Below are positions 9,058 through 17,924 of a stretch of 64,000 nt of DNA, piece by piece. The stretch spans positions 80,393 to 144,392 of the forward strand of contig NZ_CYPU01000073.1 of assembly GCF_001458195.1 (NCBI RefSeq), read 5' to 3'. Numbering within the stretch: the stretch's first letter is position 1; every line of letters begins with the position of its first letter. The position numbers and the translations under genes were made by a program. The stretch comes from Ruegeria atlantica (lineage in GTDB: Bacteria; Pseudomonadota; Alphaproteobacteria; Rhodobacterales; Rhodobacteraceae). A model generated the notes under the pieces. The model did no database searches and was not told the DNA's origin. It saw only the letters and a list, made by a program, of their open reading frames with translations.

Positions 9058-10881
9058 TCACTCCACTGTAACCGATTTTGCCAGGTTGCGCGGCTGGTCT
9101 ACATCCGTGCCTTTGGCCACCGCCGTGTGATAGGCCAGCAGTTGCGCCGGCACCGAGTAGAGGATCGGCGCCAGGCTGGGGTGGACATGCGGCATCCGGA
9201 TGATGCTCCAGACGCCATCTTCAGCCTCGGCAATCCCGTCATCGTCCGAGACTAGAATAACCTTACCCTTGCGCGCCATCACCTCTTGCATGTTCGACAC
9301 CGTTTTGTCGAACACGGCGTCGCGCGGGGCCATAACCACCACAGGCATGTTCTTGTCGATCAGGGCGATTGGTCCGTGCTTCAGCTCACCCGAAGCATAA
9401 CCTTCGGCGTGGATATAGCTGATTTCCTTGAGCTTCAGCGCCCCCTCCATCGCCAGCGGATACATCAGGCCGCGACCCAGGAACAGAACGTCGCGGGCTT
9501 CGGACAGGCGCTGTGCGGACGTCTTGATGGCCGGATTCTGATCCAGCGCTGCATTCATCACCGTTGGCAGGCCGCGTAGCGCAGCATAGTGGTCGGCCAG
9601 CTCGTCGTCGGTCAGCGTACCACGATCCGCAGCCGCCTTGAGCGCCATCATCAGCAGAACGCTCAGTTGACACGTGAACGCCTTGGTCGAAGCCACGCCG
9701 ATCTCAACGCCTGCATGGATGGGCAGGGATATATCGCTTTCGCGGGCGATCGAACTTTCGGGGACGTTGACGACCGAGACGATCTTGTCTGCATTGCCTT
9801 CGCAATAGCGCAGTGCCGCCAGAGTGTCGGCAGTTTCACCCGACTGACTAACGAACAGCGCCATCGTGCGCCCCGTGATCGGAGGTTCGCGATAGCGGAA
9901 CTCGCTGGCGATATCGACCTCGACGGGCATTTGGGCCAATTGCTCGAACCAGTACTTCGCCGTCAGGCAGGCGTAAAATGCGGTACCGCAGGCCACCATG
10001 GTCAAACGATCCAGTTTGGTGAAATCCAAATCAGCGCCAGGCAGAACTACCTGATCACCACCACTTGGCAGGTATGACCGGATCGCGTCGGCAATCACGA
10101 TGGGTTGTTGGGCAATTTCCTTGGCCATGAAGTGTTTATGGCCGTTCTTTTCGGTCTGTGTGTGGTCCAGTTTGATCTGGCGAGTCTCGCGATTAGCCAA
10201 TTCACCGGCTTCGTTGCGGATTTCCAGAGAGGTCCGGGTCAGAACAGCCCGGTCGCCTTCCTCAAGATAGGTGATGCGATCCGTAAGCGGGGCCAGCGCA
10301 ATGGCGTCTGAGCCCACGTACATCTCACCATCTCCGTGACCGATAGCCAAAGGTGATCCCTTGCGCGCGGCGACGATCAGATCGTCCTGACCGTCGAACA
10401 GAAAGGCCAGCGCAAACGCACCAACAAGCTGATCGATGGTCTTGAAGGCGGCCTCAACCGGCGACAGGCCTGTCTTCAGGTAATACTCCGTCATCAGGGC
10501 GACGGTTTCGGTGTCCGTCTCGGTCGCGAAACCGATGTCATGTTCGGCCAGTTCTGCCCGCAACTCACGATAGTTTTCGACGATACCATTATGAACAACC
10601 GCCACAGGGCCGGCCTGATGCGGGTGCGCGTTGGTCACCGACGGTACGCCATGGGTAGCCCAACGGGTATGACCAATACCGGATTTGCCGGGCAGCGGGT
10701 CGTGCACCAGCAGATCGCTCAGGTTGACCAACTTGCCGACCGCCCGACGACGTCCAAGCGTGCCACCATTGACCGTGGCAATCCCGGCGCTGTCATAGCC
10801 ACGATATTCAAGACGTTTTAGCGCCTCGACCAAAGTTGGCGCGGCCTCATGCTCACCCAGTACACCTACAATTCCACACAT
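9058..10881 (-). CDS. glmS: Glutamine--fructose-6-phosphate aminotransferase (isomerizing)
   Basis: A 607-residue enzyme making glucosamine-6-phosphate from fructose-6-phosphate and glutamine, the entry to UDP-GlcNAc for peptidoglycan and lipopolysaccharide. The N-terminal Ntn glutaminase has nucleophile Cys2 (MCGIVG), GHTRWATHG and the HNGIVENY motif. Two SIS isomerase domains follow, marked by ACGTAFYA and SQSGETADT, and later by GRGLMYPLAMEGALKLKEISYIHAE. The C-terminus ends PRNLAKSVTVE, as usual. The start is 3 bases from the glmU stop, so the two genes of the pathway form one transcript. No glmS ribozyme is seen upstream, as expected outside Firmicutes. Confidence 0.98.
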   Translation of the reverse strand: MCGIVGVLGEHEAAPTLVEALKRLEYRGYDSAGIATVNGGTLGRRRAVGKLVNLSDLLVHDPLPGKSGIGHTRWATHGVPSVTNAHPHQAGPVAVVHNGIVENYRELRAELAEHDIGFATETDTETVALMTEYYLKTGLSPVEAAFKTIDQLVGAFALAFLFDGQDDLIVAARKGSPLAIGHGDGEMYVGSDAIALAPLTDRITYLEEGDRAVLTRTSLEIRNEAGELANRETRQIKLDHTQTEKNGHKHFMAKEIAQQPIVIADAIRSYLPSGGDQVVLPGADLDFTKLDRLTMVACGTAFYACLTAKYWFEQLAQMPVEVDIASEFRYREPPITGRTMALFVSQSGETADTLAALRYCEGNADKIVSVVNVPESSIARESDISLPIHAGVEIGVASTKAFTCQLSVLLMMALKAAADRGTLTDDELADHYAALRGLPTVMNAALDQNPAIKTSAQRLSEARDVLFLGRGLMYPLAMEGALKLKEISYIHAEGYASGELKHGPIALIDKNMPVVVMAPRDAVFDKTVSNMQEVMARKGKVILVSDDDGIAEAEDGVWSIIRMPHVHPSLAPILYSVPAQLLAYHTAVAKGTDVDQPRNLAKSVTVE

Positions 10882-10884
10882 AAC

Positions 10885-12240
10885 TCAGGCTCCCTTGTTG
10901 CGGCGAGCCTTCTTCGCCTTCAACATCTCAAACAATTTGCGCGCATAGCCGGGCTTGTTGTCCTGCTTGGCACGTGCCACGGCCAGCGCGTCGGGTTCTA
11001 CATCCCGCGTGACGACTGTACCTGTTGCGGTCATCGCGCCGTCACCAACAGAAACGGGGGCAACTAGCATAGTGTTGGAGCCGATAAAGACGTTCTCTCC
11101 GATGGTCGTCTGGTGCTTCATCACGCCGTCATAGTTACAGGTGATCGTACCCGCGCCGATATTGGTCGACGCTCCAACCGAGGCGTCGCCGACATAGCTG
11201 AGGTGGTTGACCTTAGCGCCTTCAGCGATCTGGGCATTCTTTGTCTCAACGAAATTGCCGATACGGGTGTTTTCGGCCAGTTCTGTACCTGGGCGCAGGC
11301 GTGCGTAGGGGCCGACGATGGCACCGCGGCTAACATGGCAGCCTTCCAGATGTGAGAATGCACGGATCGTCGCGCCGCTTTCGACGGTAACGCCGGGGCC
11401 GAAGACGACGTTGGGTTCGATCACCGTGTCTCGGCCTACGATCGTGTCAGCGGACAGATAAACCGTTTCGGGGGCCATCAGCGTCACGCCCAAAGCCAGT
11501 AACTCGTTACGCGCACGGGCCTGAAACTCGGCATCAGCCGCCGCCAGATCGGCCCGAGAGTCCACGCCCAGCGTTTCAGCCTCGTCGCATTTGATCGCTG
11601 TCGCTGACAGACCGCGCGCATTTGCTAGTACCACGATTTCGGTCAGGTAGTATTCACCCGAGGCGTTATCGTTGCCGACCGCGTCAATCAGTTCGAACAG
11701 TACTTTTGCGTTGCAGGCCAGTAATCCACTGTTGGTAAAGCGAATGGCGCGCTGTTCTTCGGTTGCGTCTTTGTATTCAACGATTTCGACCAGTTTTTCG
11801 CCATCCATGATCAATCGGCCATAGCGGGGCTGAACTTCGGCAATATCAAAGCCCAGCATGACCAGATCAAAGGATGCGCGCGCCTCAATCATACGCTCCA
11901 GTGTTCTGGGGTCGATAAAGGGCGTGTCGCCGTAAAGGACGATCACATCGCCATCGAAATCGGCAAGTGCATCCCGCGCCTGCGCAACTGCATGCGCTGT
12001 TCCAAGCTGTTCTTCCTGAACGACAATCTGCGCGGCTTCATCCTCGGAAGTGGCGGCTTTAGCAACCTCCTCAGAGCCGTGACCAGTGACAATAACGGTT
12101 CGTTCGGGTGACAGCACCGCACCGGCGCGCATCGCGTGCACCAACATCGGCGTTTGGGCAATCGGGTGCAAAACTTTTGGGGTATCCGAATTCATCCTGG
12201 TGCCTTTTCCGGCGGCAAGGATAACAAGGGCGATTGTCAT
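10885..12240 (-). CDS. glmU: Bifunctional UDP-N-acetylglucosamine pyrophosphorylase / glucosamine-1-phosphate N-acetyltransferase
   Basis: A 451-residue bifunctional enzyme that acetylates glucosamine-1-phosphate and uridylylates it to UDP-GlcNAc. The N-terminal nucleotidyltransferase has LAAGKGTRM (residues 8-16), LYGDTPF and the GEYYLTEIV segment. The C-terminal left-handed beta helix has hexapeptide repeats, with KVNHLSYVGDASVGASTNIGAG around the acetyltransferase site. The ATG at 12240 is chosen because the fold begins MTIALVILAAGKG there and AAAGAGAAA lies upstream. The open frame extending farther upstream reads through the promoter region and has no homology. First gene of the glmU-glmS-PNPOx-AlkD operon. 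Confidence 0.97.
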   Translation of the reverse strand: MTIALVILAAGKGTRMNSDTPKVLHPIAQTPMLVHAMRAGAVLSPERTVIVTGHGSEEVAKAATSEDEAAQIVVQEEQLGTAHAVAQARDALADFDGDVIVLYGDTPFIDPRTLERMIEARASFDLVMLGFDIAEVQPRYGRLIMDGEKLVEIVEYKDATEEQRAIRFTNSGLLACNAKVLFELIDAVGNDNASGEYYLTEIVVLANARGLSATAIKCDEAETLGVDSRADLAAADAEFQARARNELLALGVTLMAPETVYLSADTIVGRDTVIEPNVVFGPGVTVESGATIRAFSHLEGCHVSRGAIVGPYARLRPGTELAENTRIGNFVETKNAQIAEGAKVNHLSYVGDASVGASTNIGAGTITCNYDGVMKHQTTIGENVFIGSNTMLVAPVSVGDGAMTATGTVVTRDVEPDALAVARAKQDNKPGYARKLFEMLKAKKARRNKGA

Positions 12241-12373
12241 AAAAACGATTTCTCTTTGTGTTTTGTTGCGGCCCGTTTTATCCGCTGAGTTCAAAGGCGC
12301 AAGCGGTTCGGGCATCAAACAAGATTGCCGTTTGCAACACTTATGGCGAAGTCTCGCCGAATTAGGGGGCAAA

Positions 12374-13045
12374 ATGCGTACGGTTATCTTCGATCTGGAC
12401 GGGACCTTGGCCGATACATCGGGCGATTTGCTGGCCGCCGCCAACCACTGTTTTCGGCATATGGGGCATGGGGATGTGTTGGTTCACGGCGAAGATGCAG
12501 GCGTTGCGTTGCGCGGTGGCCGAATGATGCTGACCCATGGGTTGAAACGGGTGGGCGCTTATGACGATGCAACGGTTCAAGACTACTACCCGATGCTGCT
12601 TGAAGCGTATTCCGACGATATCGACACGCATACCCATTTCTACCCTGGCGCGCTGGACGCAGTGGGATTGTTGAAGTCCGCAGGTTACGGGGTTGGCATC
12701 TGTACCAATAAGCCTGAAGCCTTGGCCCATCAGTTGCTCACGCAGATGGGAGTGCGTGACCTGTTTGCCTCTTTAGTTGGTGCAGACACGCTGTCGGTGC
12801 GCAAGCCTGATCCGGAACCGCTGCGTGAGGCTGCGCGCCGGGCGGGTGGTCATCCTGATTTATGTGTTCTGATTGGCGATTCCGACACTGACCGAAACAC
12901 GGCCCGTGCCGCGGGTGTGCCGTCGGTATTGGTTACCTTCGGCCCGTCCGGCGATGATATGGCCGCGCTGGAACCCGAAGCTTTGCTGCACCATTTCCAT
13001 GATTTGCCAGAATTGGTTGCAGAGTTGATTGGCGTGGCCGCGTAA
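12374..13045 (+). CDS. HAD-superfamily hydrolase (phosphoglycolate phosphatase-like)
   Basis: A 223-residue haloacid dehalogenase-type phosphatase. Motif I FDLDGTLADT carries the nucleophile Asp7 and acid Asp9. Motif II is GICTNKPEALA. The motif III Lys is in VRKPDPEPL, and motif IV IGDSDTDRNTARAAG carries the Mg ligands. The helical cap domain lies between motifs I and II, the arrangement of Gph (phosphoglycolate phosphatase), but cap specificity cannot be proven by eye. The ATG at 12374 follows an AGGGGG box. It is divergent from glmU across a 133-bp gap, and the DegT-type aminotransferase gene follows 39 bases after it. Confidence 0.88.
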   Translation: MRTVIFDLDGTLADTSGDLLAAANHCFRHMGHGDVLVHGEDAGVALRGGRMMLTHGLKRVGAYDDATVQDYYPMLLEAYSDDIDTHTHFYPGALDAVGLLKSAGYGVGICTNKPEALAHQLLTQMGVRDLFASLVGADTLSVRKPDPEPLREAARRAGGHPDLCVLIGDSDTDRNTARAAGVPSVLVTFGPSGDDMAALEPEALLHHFHDLPELVAELIGVAA

Positions 13046-13084
13046 TCCCTTGACCCGAACGTTTTGCAGGACCAGAACACTCTT

Positions 13085-14275
13085 ATGACCGAGATATTCA
13101 CTGGCAGTTTCACCCAGCAGGAACCCATCCCCGAAGAGGCCGTTGAGGCCGCGCTGGCCGTACTGCGCCACGGGCGTCTGCATCGTTATAACGTCGTACC
13201 TGGCGAATTGGGCGAAACCGCCCTGCTGGAACAGGAATTTGCCGCCCAGACAGGTGCCAAATACTGTCTGGCCGTGTCCTCGGGCGGCTATGCGATGGCA
13301 ACGGCACTGCGGGCCGTGGGGGTCAACCCGCGGGACCCGGTGCTGACGAACACGTTTACTCTGGCACCTGTGCCCGGATCTATTGCTTCGGTCAGTGCGC
13401 GCCCCGTTTTTGTCGGTGTGACCGAAGACCTTACGATTGATCTGGACGATCTCGAAACCAAGCTGGATCAGGCCCGCGTTTTGATGCTGAGCCATATGCG
13501 TGGCCATCTGTGTGACATGGATCGGCTGATGCAGATGTGCGATGCCGCACGTGTGACGGTGATCGAGGATTGCGCCCACACAATGGGCGCTGCGTGGCGT
13601 GGGCAGGTTTCGGGCCGGCAAGGCGCGATTGGCTGCTATTCCTGCCAGACCTACAAACACGTCAATTCGGGCGAGGGCGGCTTGCTTATCACCGACGACG
13701 AGGAACTGGCCGCAAAGGCAACGATGCTGTCGGGGTCCTACATGCTGTACGAACGCCACCTTGCGGCACCAGGGGCAGAGGTGTTTGAGCGGATCAAGTA
13801 TCATACCCCCAATGTCTCGGGGCGAATGGATAATCTGCGGGCCGCAATCCTGCGCCCGCAATTGCGCGATCTGGATCGGCAGATCGAACGCTGGAACGAA
13901 CGCTATTTCGAAATCGAAAAAGGCCTGCGCGATACGCCGGGTTTGAGCGTTGTAGATCGGCCAGGAGCCGAGACGTTTGTCGGTTCCTCGATCCAGTTCC
14001 TGTTGCTCGATTGGTCGGCAGAGCGGGTAAACGAGGTTATCCAGCGGTGCGCGGCCCGCGGGGTCGAGCTTAAGTGGTTCGGCGGGGCCGAGCCGAGCGG
14101 CTTTACGTCGCGCTATGACAGCTGGCGATATGCCGACAGCGCGCCGATGCCAAAAAGTGATCGAATTCTTGCCGGGATCGTCGACATGCGCGTTCCCTTG
14201 ACCTTTTCGCTTGATGATTGCGCGCTGATCGCACGGATCATTCGGGCAGAGGTGAGCGCAGTGTATCAGTCGTAA
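13085..14275 (+). CDS. DegT/DnrJ/EryC1/StrS family PLP-dependent aminotransferase
   Basis: A 396-residue fold-type I aminotransferase of the sugar-aminotransferase (DegT/StrS) class. The catalytic Schiff-base lysine is K191 within TYKHVNSGEGG, the family's K-x-x-x-x-GEGG site. The PLP phosphate pocket appears at VSSGGYAMA near residue 62. The cofactor Asp is in VIEDCAHTMGA. No deoxysugar biosynthesis genes are nearby, so the substrate is open; some stand-alone members act on small amines or on cell-surface sugars. ATG at 13085 is chosen over TTG at 13064. It may be co-transcribed with the HAD gene before it, and two terminators follow it. Confidence 0.86.
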   Translation: MTEIFTGSFTQQEPIPEEAVEAALAVLRHGRLHRYNVVPGELGETALLEQEFAAQTGAKYCLAVSSGGYAMATALRAVGVNPRDPVLTNTFTLAPVPGSIASVSARPVFVGVTEDLTIDLDDLETKLDQARVLMLSHMRGHLCDMDRLMQMCDAARVTVIEDCAHTMGAAWRGQVSGRQGAIGCYSCQTYKHVNSGEGGLLITDDEELAAKATMLSGSYMLYERHLAAPGAEVFERIKYHTPNVSGRMDNLRAAILRPQLRDLDRQIERWNERYFEIEKGLRDTPGLSVVDRPGAETFVGSSIQFLLLDWSAERVNEVIQRCAARGVELKWFGGAEPSGFTSRYDSWRYADSAPMPKSDRILAGIVDMRVPLTFSLDDCALIARIIRAEVSAVYQS

Positions 14276-14284
14276 TCCAATCGA

Positions 14285-14350
14285 GTGCGCGTGACGCGCA
14301 CGCTTTATTTGTATGAAACCGCCGCCCCGATCAGGGCGGCGGTTTGTTTT
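14285..14350 (+). terminator. Tandem terminators after the aminotransferase gene
   Basis: The first hairpin is an 8-bp stem around one base (14285-14292 with 14294-14301, GTGCGCGT / ACGCGCAC), followed by GCTTTATTT. The second is a perfect 12-bp stem (14316-14327 with 14334-14345) with a CGATCA loop and a GTTTTT tail. Together they insulate the leucine operon from upstream transcription. Confidence 0.88.
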
Positions 14351-14363
14351 TGGGATGCCGTCG

Positions 14364-14407
14364 TTGACCCAATTCAGATTCGCTGCTATTTATTGAACAA
14401 CTGTTCA
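14364..14407 (+). promoter_or_regulatory. Candidate promoter with overlapping dyad operator upstream of ivd
   Basis: A -35-like TTGACC (14364-14369), a 17-base spacer and an extended -10 TGC-TATTTA (14384-14392) lie in front of ivd. Directly over the expected start of transcription is a perfect inverted repeat, TGAACA-AC-TGTTCA (14394-14407). That is the size and form of TetR-family operators, which commonly control acyl-CoA catabolism. The regulator gene is not in this window. The promoter assignment is inference; the dyad is seen directly. Confidence 0.55.
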
Positions 14408-14431
14408 TTAATGCGAAAGAGGAGATCGCTT

Positions 14432-15595
14432 ATGTTCACGGCGGCCATGCAATTTGATCTGGGCGAGGACGTGAATGCCCTGCGTGAAATGGTACACCGG
14501 TGGGCGCAGGAGCGGGTCAAGCCGATGGCGGGTGACATCGATGCCTCGAACGCATTTCCAAACGAGCTTTGGAAAGAGATGGGCGATCTGGGTTTGCTCG
14601 GCATCACTGTGTCCGAGGAATACGGTGGGGCAGGGATGTCCTATTTGGCCCACACTGTAGCTGTGGAAGAGGTTGCGCGGGCATCGGCCTCGGTCTCTCT
14701 GTCTTATGGCGCGCATTCGAACCTGTGCGTCAATCAGATCAAGCTGAACGGTAGTGACGAGCAAAAGGCGAAATACTTGCCGCGCCTGATCTCGGGCGAA
14801 CATGTTGGTGCGTTGGCCATGTCCGAGGCTTCCGCCGGATCTGATGTTGTGTCGATGAAGTTGCGTGCTGAAAAACGCAATGATCACTACCGGCTGAACG
14901 GCAACAAATACTGGATCACCAACGGGCCGGACGCGGATACGCTGGTCGTATATGCCAAGACCAACCCGGAGGCTGGATCGAAGGGCATCACCGCGTTTCT
15001 GATTGAGAAGGAGATGAAGGGCTTCTCGACCTCGCCCCATTTCGACAAGTTGGGGATGCGCGGTTCGAACACGGCCGAGCTGATCTTTGAAGATGTCGAG
15101 GTGCCGTTCGAAAACGTTTTGGGCGAAGAAGGTAAGGGCGTGGCGGTTCTGATGTCCGGGCTGGATTACGAACGTGTGGTTCTGGCCGGAATTGGAACCG
15201 GCATCATGGCGGCCTGTCTGGATGAGATCATGCCTTATCTGGCAGAGCGTAAGCAGTTCGGCAAACCGATCGGCAGCTTCCAACTGATGCAGGGCAAGAT
15301 CGCCGATATGTACACCGCGATGAATTCCGCACGGGCGTATGTCTATGAGGTCGCCAAGGCTTGTGACCGGGGGGATGTAACCCGTCAGGATGCGGCTGCG
15401 TGCTGTCTTTATGCTTCAGAACAGGGCATGTCGCAGGCGCATCAGGCTGTTCAGGCGATGGGTGGGGCAGGGTTCCTGTCTGACTCGGCAGTCAGCCGGA
15501 TTTTCCGCGATGCCAAGCTGATGGAGATTGGCGCGGGCACCAGCGAAATCCGCCGGATGCTGATCGGGCGGGAACTGATGAACGAGATGCGCTGA
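14432..15595 (+). CDS. ivd: Isovaleryl-CoA dehydrogenase
   Basis: A 387-residue FAD acyl-CoA dehydrogenase that oxidises isovaleryl-CoA to 3-methylcrotonyl-CoA in leucine degradation and passes electrons to ETF. The catalytic base sits at Glu247 in [13 protein letters not shown]. This is the position diagnostic of isovaleryl-CoA dehydrogenases; most other ACADs carry it in the C-terminal part. Other signatures are [27 protein letters not shown] and the C-terminal [23 protein letters not shown]. The ATG at 14432 follows AAAGAGGAG by 7 bases; the open frame farther upstream crosses the terminator. The downstream mcc, HMG-CoA lyase and hydratase genes confirm the pathway. Confidence 0.96.
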   Translation: MFTAAMQFDLGEDVNALREMVHRWAQERVKPMAGDIDASNAFPNELWKEMGDLGLLGITVSEEYGGAGMSYLAHTVAVEEVARASASVSLSYGAHSNLCVNQIKLNGSDEQKAKYLPRLISGEHVGALAMSEASAGSDVVSMKLRAEKRNDHYRLNGNKYWITNGPDADTLVVYAKTNPEAGSKGITAFLIEKEMKGFSTSPHFDKLGMRGSNTAELIFEDVEVPFENVLGEEGKGVAVLMSGLDYERVVLAGIGTGIMAACLDEIMPYLAERKQFGKPIGSFQLMQGKIADMYTAMNSARAYVYEVAKACDRGDVTRQDAAACCLYASEQGMSQAHQAVQAMGGAGFLSDSAVSRIFRDAKLMEIGAGTSEIRRMLIGRELMNEMR

Positions 15596-15605
15596 GAGAA
15601 GAAAA

Positions 15606-15640
15606 CGCTTCGCAGACGAGGGAACTGCGAAGCGCTTTCC
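15606..15640. terminator. Bidirectional terminator between ivd and ompW
   Basis: A perfect 10-bp stem (15606-15615 with 15625-15634, CGCTTCGCAG / CTGCGAAGCG) with a 9-base loop lies between convergent stop codons. It is followed by CTTTCCTT on the plus strand and preceded by GAAAA (TTTTC on the minus strand). It can stop both genes. Confidence 0.82.
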
Positions 15641-15649
15641 TTGTAGGGA

Positions 15650-16255
15650 TCAGAACTTATGAACGTAGGATACGCCGACAAGGAAGGGATCGATATCGGC
15701 TTTGCCGATCTTGGTTCCGTTCAGCTTGACGTCCGTGTCAATGTCGAACCAGCGTACGTTCAGACGGACAGCGCCATTTTCCGAGACCATGTAGTCCAGA
15801 CCGGCCTGCAGCGAGACGCCGAAAGAGTCATCAACCTTCAGGTCACCCAGTGCGGACTGCTCGTCGAAGAAGATGGTGTAGTTCAGACCGGCACCGACAT
15901 AGGGCTTCCATGCGCTGTTGGTCGGGAAGTGATAGTTAAGCGACAGGGTGGGCGGCAGGTGCTTGACGGTGCCAGCCTCGGTGCTTCCGCCCAGGGTTAC
16001 GGTGTGCTTGAACGGTGTCGCGGCCAGCAGTTCGATGCCAAGATTGTCACGGATGAAATACTCGGCAGTGAAGATCGGGCGGGTGTCCGAGTCGATCTCG
16101 GCCTTTTGTCCGGCCAGCGTGCCATTGTCGGACTTGGGGTTGAGGTAACCGACACCGACACCGACGGTCCAATCACCCTGCGATTGGGCAAAGGCGGGGG
16201 CGGCAAGCGCCACCAGCGCGGTGGAAAGTGTCAAAGCGGCGAGTTTGTTGGTCAT
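15650..16255 (-). CDS. OmpW family outer-membrane protein
   Basis: A 201-residue eight-stranded beta-barrel. The N-terminal signal peptide ends at AFA-23 (MTNKLAALTL to PAFAQ). The mature start GDWTVGVGVGYLNPKSDNG is OmpW-like. Family features follow: FIRDNLGIELLAATPFKH, HLPPTLSLNYHF and KPYVGAGLNYTIFFDE. The last residue is Phe (VSYVHKF), as required for outer-membrane assembly. OmpW forms a narrow hydrophobic channel thought to let small hydrophobic molecules in. The gene is convergent with ivd and divergent from the acyl-CoA synthetase gene. Its placement inside a leucine-catabolism region may be coincidence. Confidence 0.93.
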   Translation of the reverse strand: MTNKLAALTLSTALVALAAPAFAQSQGDWTVGVGVGYLNPKSDNGTLAGQKAEIDSDTRPIFTAEYFIRDNLGIELLAATPFKHTVTLGGSTEAGTVKHLPPTLSLNYHFPTNSAWKPYVGAGLNYTIFFDEQSALGDLKVDDSFGVSLQAGLDYMVSENGAVRLNVRWFDIDTDVKLNGTKIGKADIDPFLVGVSYVHKF

Positions 16256-16391
16256 GGTCTTGCCTTTGGTTCAGTTGATGAGATTGAATTGACAGCCGCG
16301 CGGTCCGCGCACTCTGATCTGCATCAAATCTGTGTGAGAGGGTCATCGGAGGCTTCTCCGGTAAGGCCCTTGAAAATAGGGGAATTGCAGC

Positions 16392-17924
16392 GTGCCAGAA
16401 GCTAATCGCATACCGGGTTTGCGTTCAGCGGGGGGCTGGGACGTGCCATCTCGTCTGAACATGGCGCGCCAGTGTCTTGAGCACGCACCGGATCAGGTCG
16501 CCGTGATTGACTTGACAGGAATCGACGAGCGTCGCGTCACCTACGGGCAGCTTGCTGAAATGACAGACGGGATCGCGCGTGCGCTGTCGAAGAAAGTGCA
16601 GCCGGGGGATCGCGTGGGCGTGTTGCTCAGCCAGTCACCGTGGTGTGCGGCGGCGCATCTGGCGATCTGGAAAATCGGCGCGATCTCTGTGCCGTTGTTC
16701 AAACTATTCAAGCAAGATGCCCTGCGGTCTCGGGTGGGCGACGCCGGAGCGCAGGTTGTGCTGACCGACCCGGACGGCGCGACGCTGTTAGGCGACTTGG
16801 CAGAACCGCTCATGGCGGACCAGATTGGTGAAGACGGGGGCGTAGTTCCTTTTGCCGACACCGGGCCAGAGGATCCGGCGGTGTTGATCTATACATCCGG
16901 CACCACGGGCAGTCCGAAAGGTGCGTTGCATGGCCACCGGGTGCTGACCGGCCACCTGCCGGGGGTTTCGATCAGCCATAACAACCTGCGCGAAGGTGAC
17001 TGCCTCTGGACACCGGCCGATTGGGCCTGGATCGGTGGGCTGTTCGATGTGTTGATGCCTGGTCTCGCGCTGGGCGTTCCGGTTGTAGCGGCCCGGCTGG
17101 ACAAGTTCACCCCCGATGCCTGCGCCGATGTGATTGCGCGCGGTGGTGTGCGAAACGTGTTCTTTCCCCCAACGGCACTTCGAATGCTCAAGGCGGCGGA
17201 TCAGGCACTTCCCGGGCTACGATCAGTCGCGTCCGGGGGTGAGCCGCTGGGGGCCGAGATGTTAGCCTGGGGGCAGGAGGCGTTCGGTCTAACGATCAAC
17301 GAATTCTACGGGCAGACCGAATGCAACATGGTTGTCTCTTCCTGTTCAGATGACTTCCCGGTGCGGCCCGGCTGCATAGGCAAACCGGTCCCGGGGCACG
17401 AAATTGCGGTGATCGACGAGGACGGCAACCCGACCATTGATGAGGGTGACGTGGCCATCCGGCGAGGCTCGGCCTCAATACTGTTGGAGTATTGGAACCG
17501 GCCCGAAGCGACGGATGAGAAATTCCGTGGCGACTGGCTGATTACCGGCGACCGCGGTGTGTGGGAGGGTGAATACCTGCGTTTCGTAGGGCGCGACGAT
17601 GATGTCATCACTTCGTCCGGTTATCGTATCGGCCCGGCAGAGATCGAGGATTGCCTGCTGACCCACCCGGCGGTAGCGACGGTCGGTGTGGTAGGCAAAC
17701 CTGACAAGCTGCGGACCGAGATCGTCAAGGCATATGTGGTGTTGAAACCGAATGCTGAGGCTGAGGAACGAGAGTTGCAGGAGTGGGTCAAGGACCGCCT
17801 GGCGCATTATTCTTACCCTCGTGAAGTGGCTTTTGTGCAAGAGTTGCCTTTGACCGTGACCGGAAAAGTAATTCGTAAGGAGTTGAAGCGTCGCGCGTCT
17901 GAGGAGGGGAATCATGGCGGATAA
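16392..17924 (+). CDS. AMP-forming acyl-CoA synthetase
   Basis: A 510-residue adenylate-forming enzyme that makes acyl-CoA from a carboxylate, ATP and CoA. The P-loop YTSGTTGSPKGALHG near residue 168, the NEFYGQTECN motif, the DWLITGDRGVWEGEYLRFVGRDDDVITSSGYRIGP hinge region (shown in part by GRDDDVITSSGYRIG) and the catalytic Lys in LPLTVTGKVIRKEL are intact. The length and the WTPADWAWIGG segment suggest the medium-chain/acetate-type branch. In this leucine operon it may activate isovalerate, acetoacetate or a similar acid; that is inference. GTG start at 16392 with AGGGG 9 bases upstream. Overlaps the next gene by 11 bases. Confidence 0.92.
   Translation: MPEANRIPGLRSAGGWDVPSRLNMARQCLEHAPDQVAVIDLTGIDERRVTYGQLAEMTDGIARALSKKVQPGDRVGVLLSQSPWCAAAHLAIWKIGAISVPLFKLFKQDALRSRVGDAGAQVVLTDPDGATLLGDLAEPLMADQIGEDGGVVPFADTGPEDPAVLIYTSGTTGSPKGALHGHRVLTGHLPGVSISHNNLREGDCLWTPADWAWIGGLFDVLMPGLALGVPVVAARLDKFTPDACADVIARGGVRNVFFPPTALRMLKAADQALPGLRSVASGGEPLGAEMLAWGQEAFGLTINEFYGQTECNMVVSSCSDDFPVRPGCIGKPVPGHEIAVIDEDGNPTIDEGDVAIRRGSASILLEYWNRPEATDEKFRGDWLITGDRGVWEGEYLRFVGRDDDVITSSGYRIGPAEIEDCLLTHPAVATVGVVGKPDKLRTEIVKAYVVLKPNAEAEERELQEWVKDRLAHYSYPREVAFVQELPLTVTGKVIRKELKRRASEEGNHGG

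Noticed and set aside
10882..10884. glmS riboswitch ribozyme
   Set aside because: Only three bases separate glmU from glmS, leaving no room for one.
15659..16405. 248-codon plus-strand frame opposite ompW
   Set aside because: Shadow of OmpW, which has a full signal peptide and C-terminal Phe.
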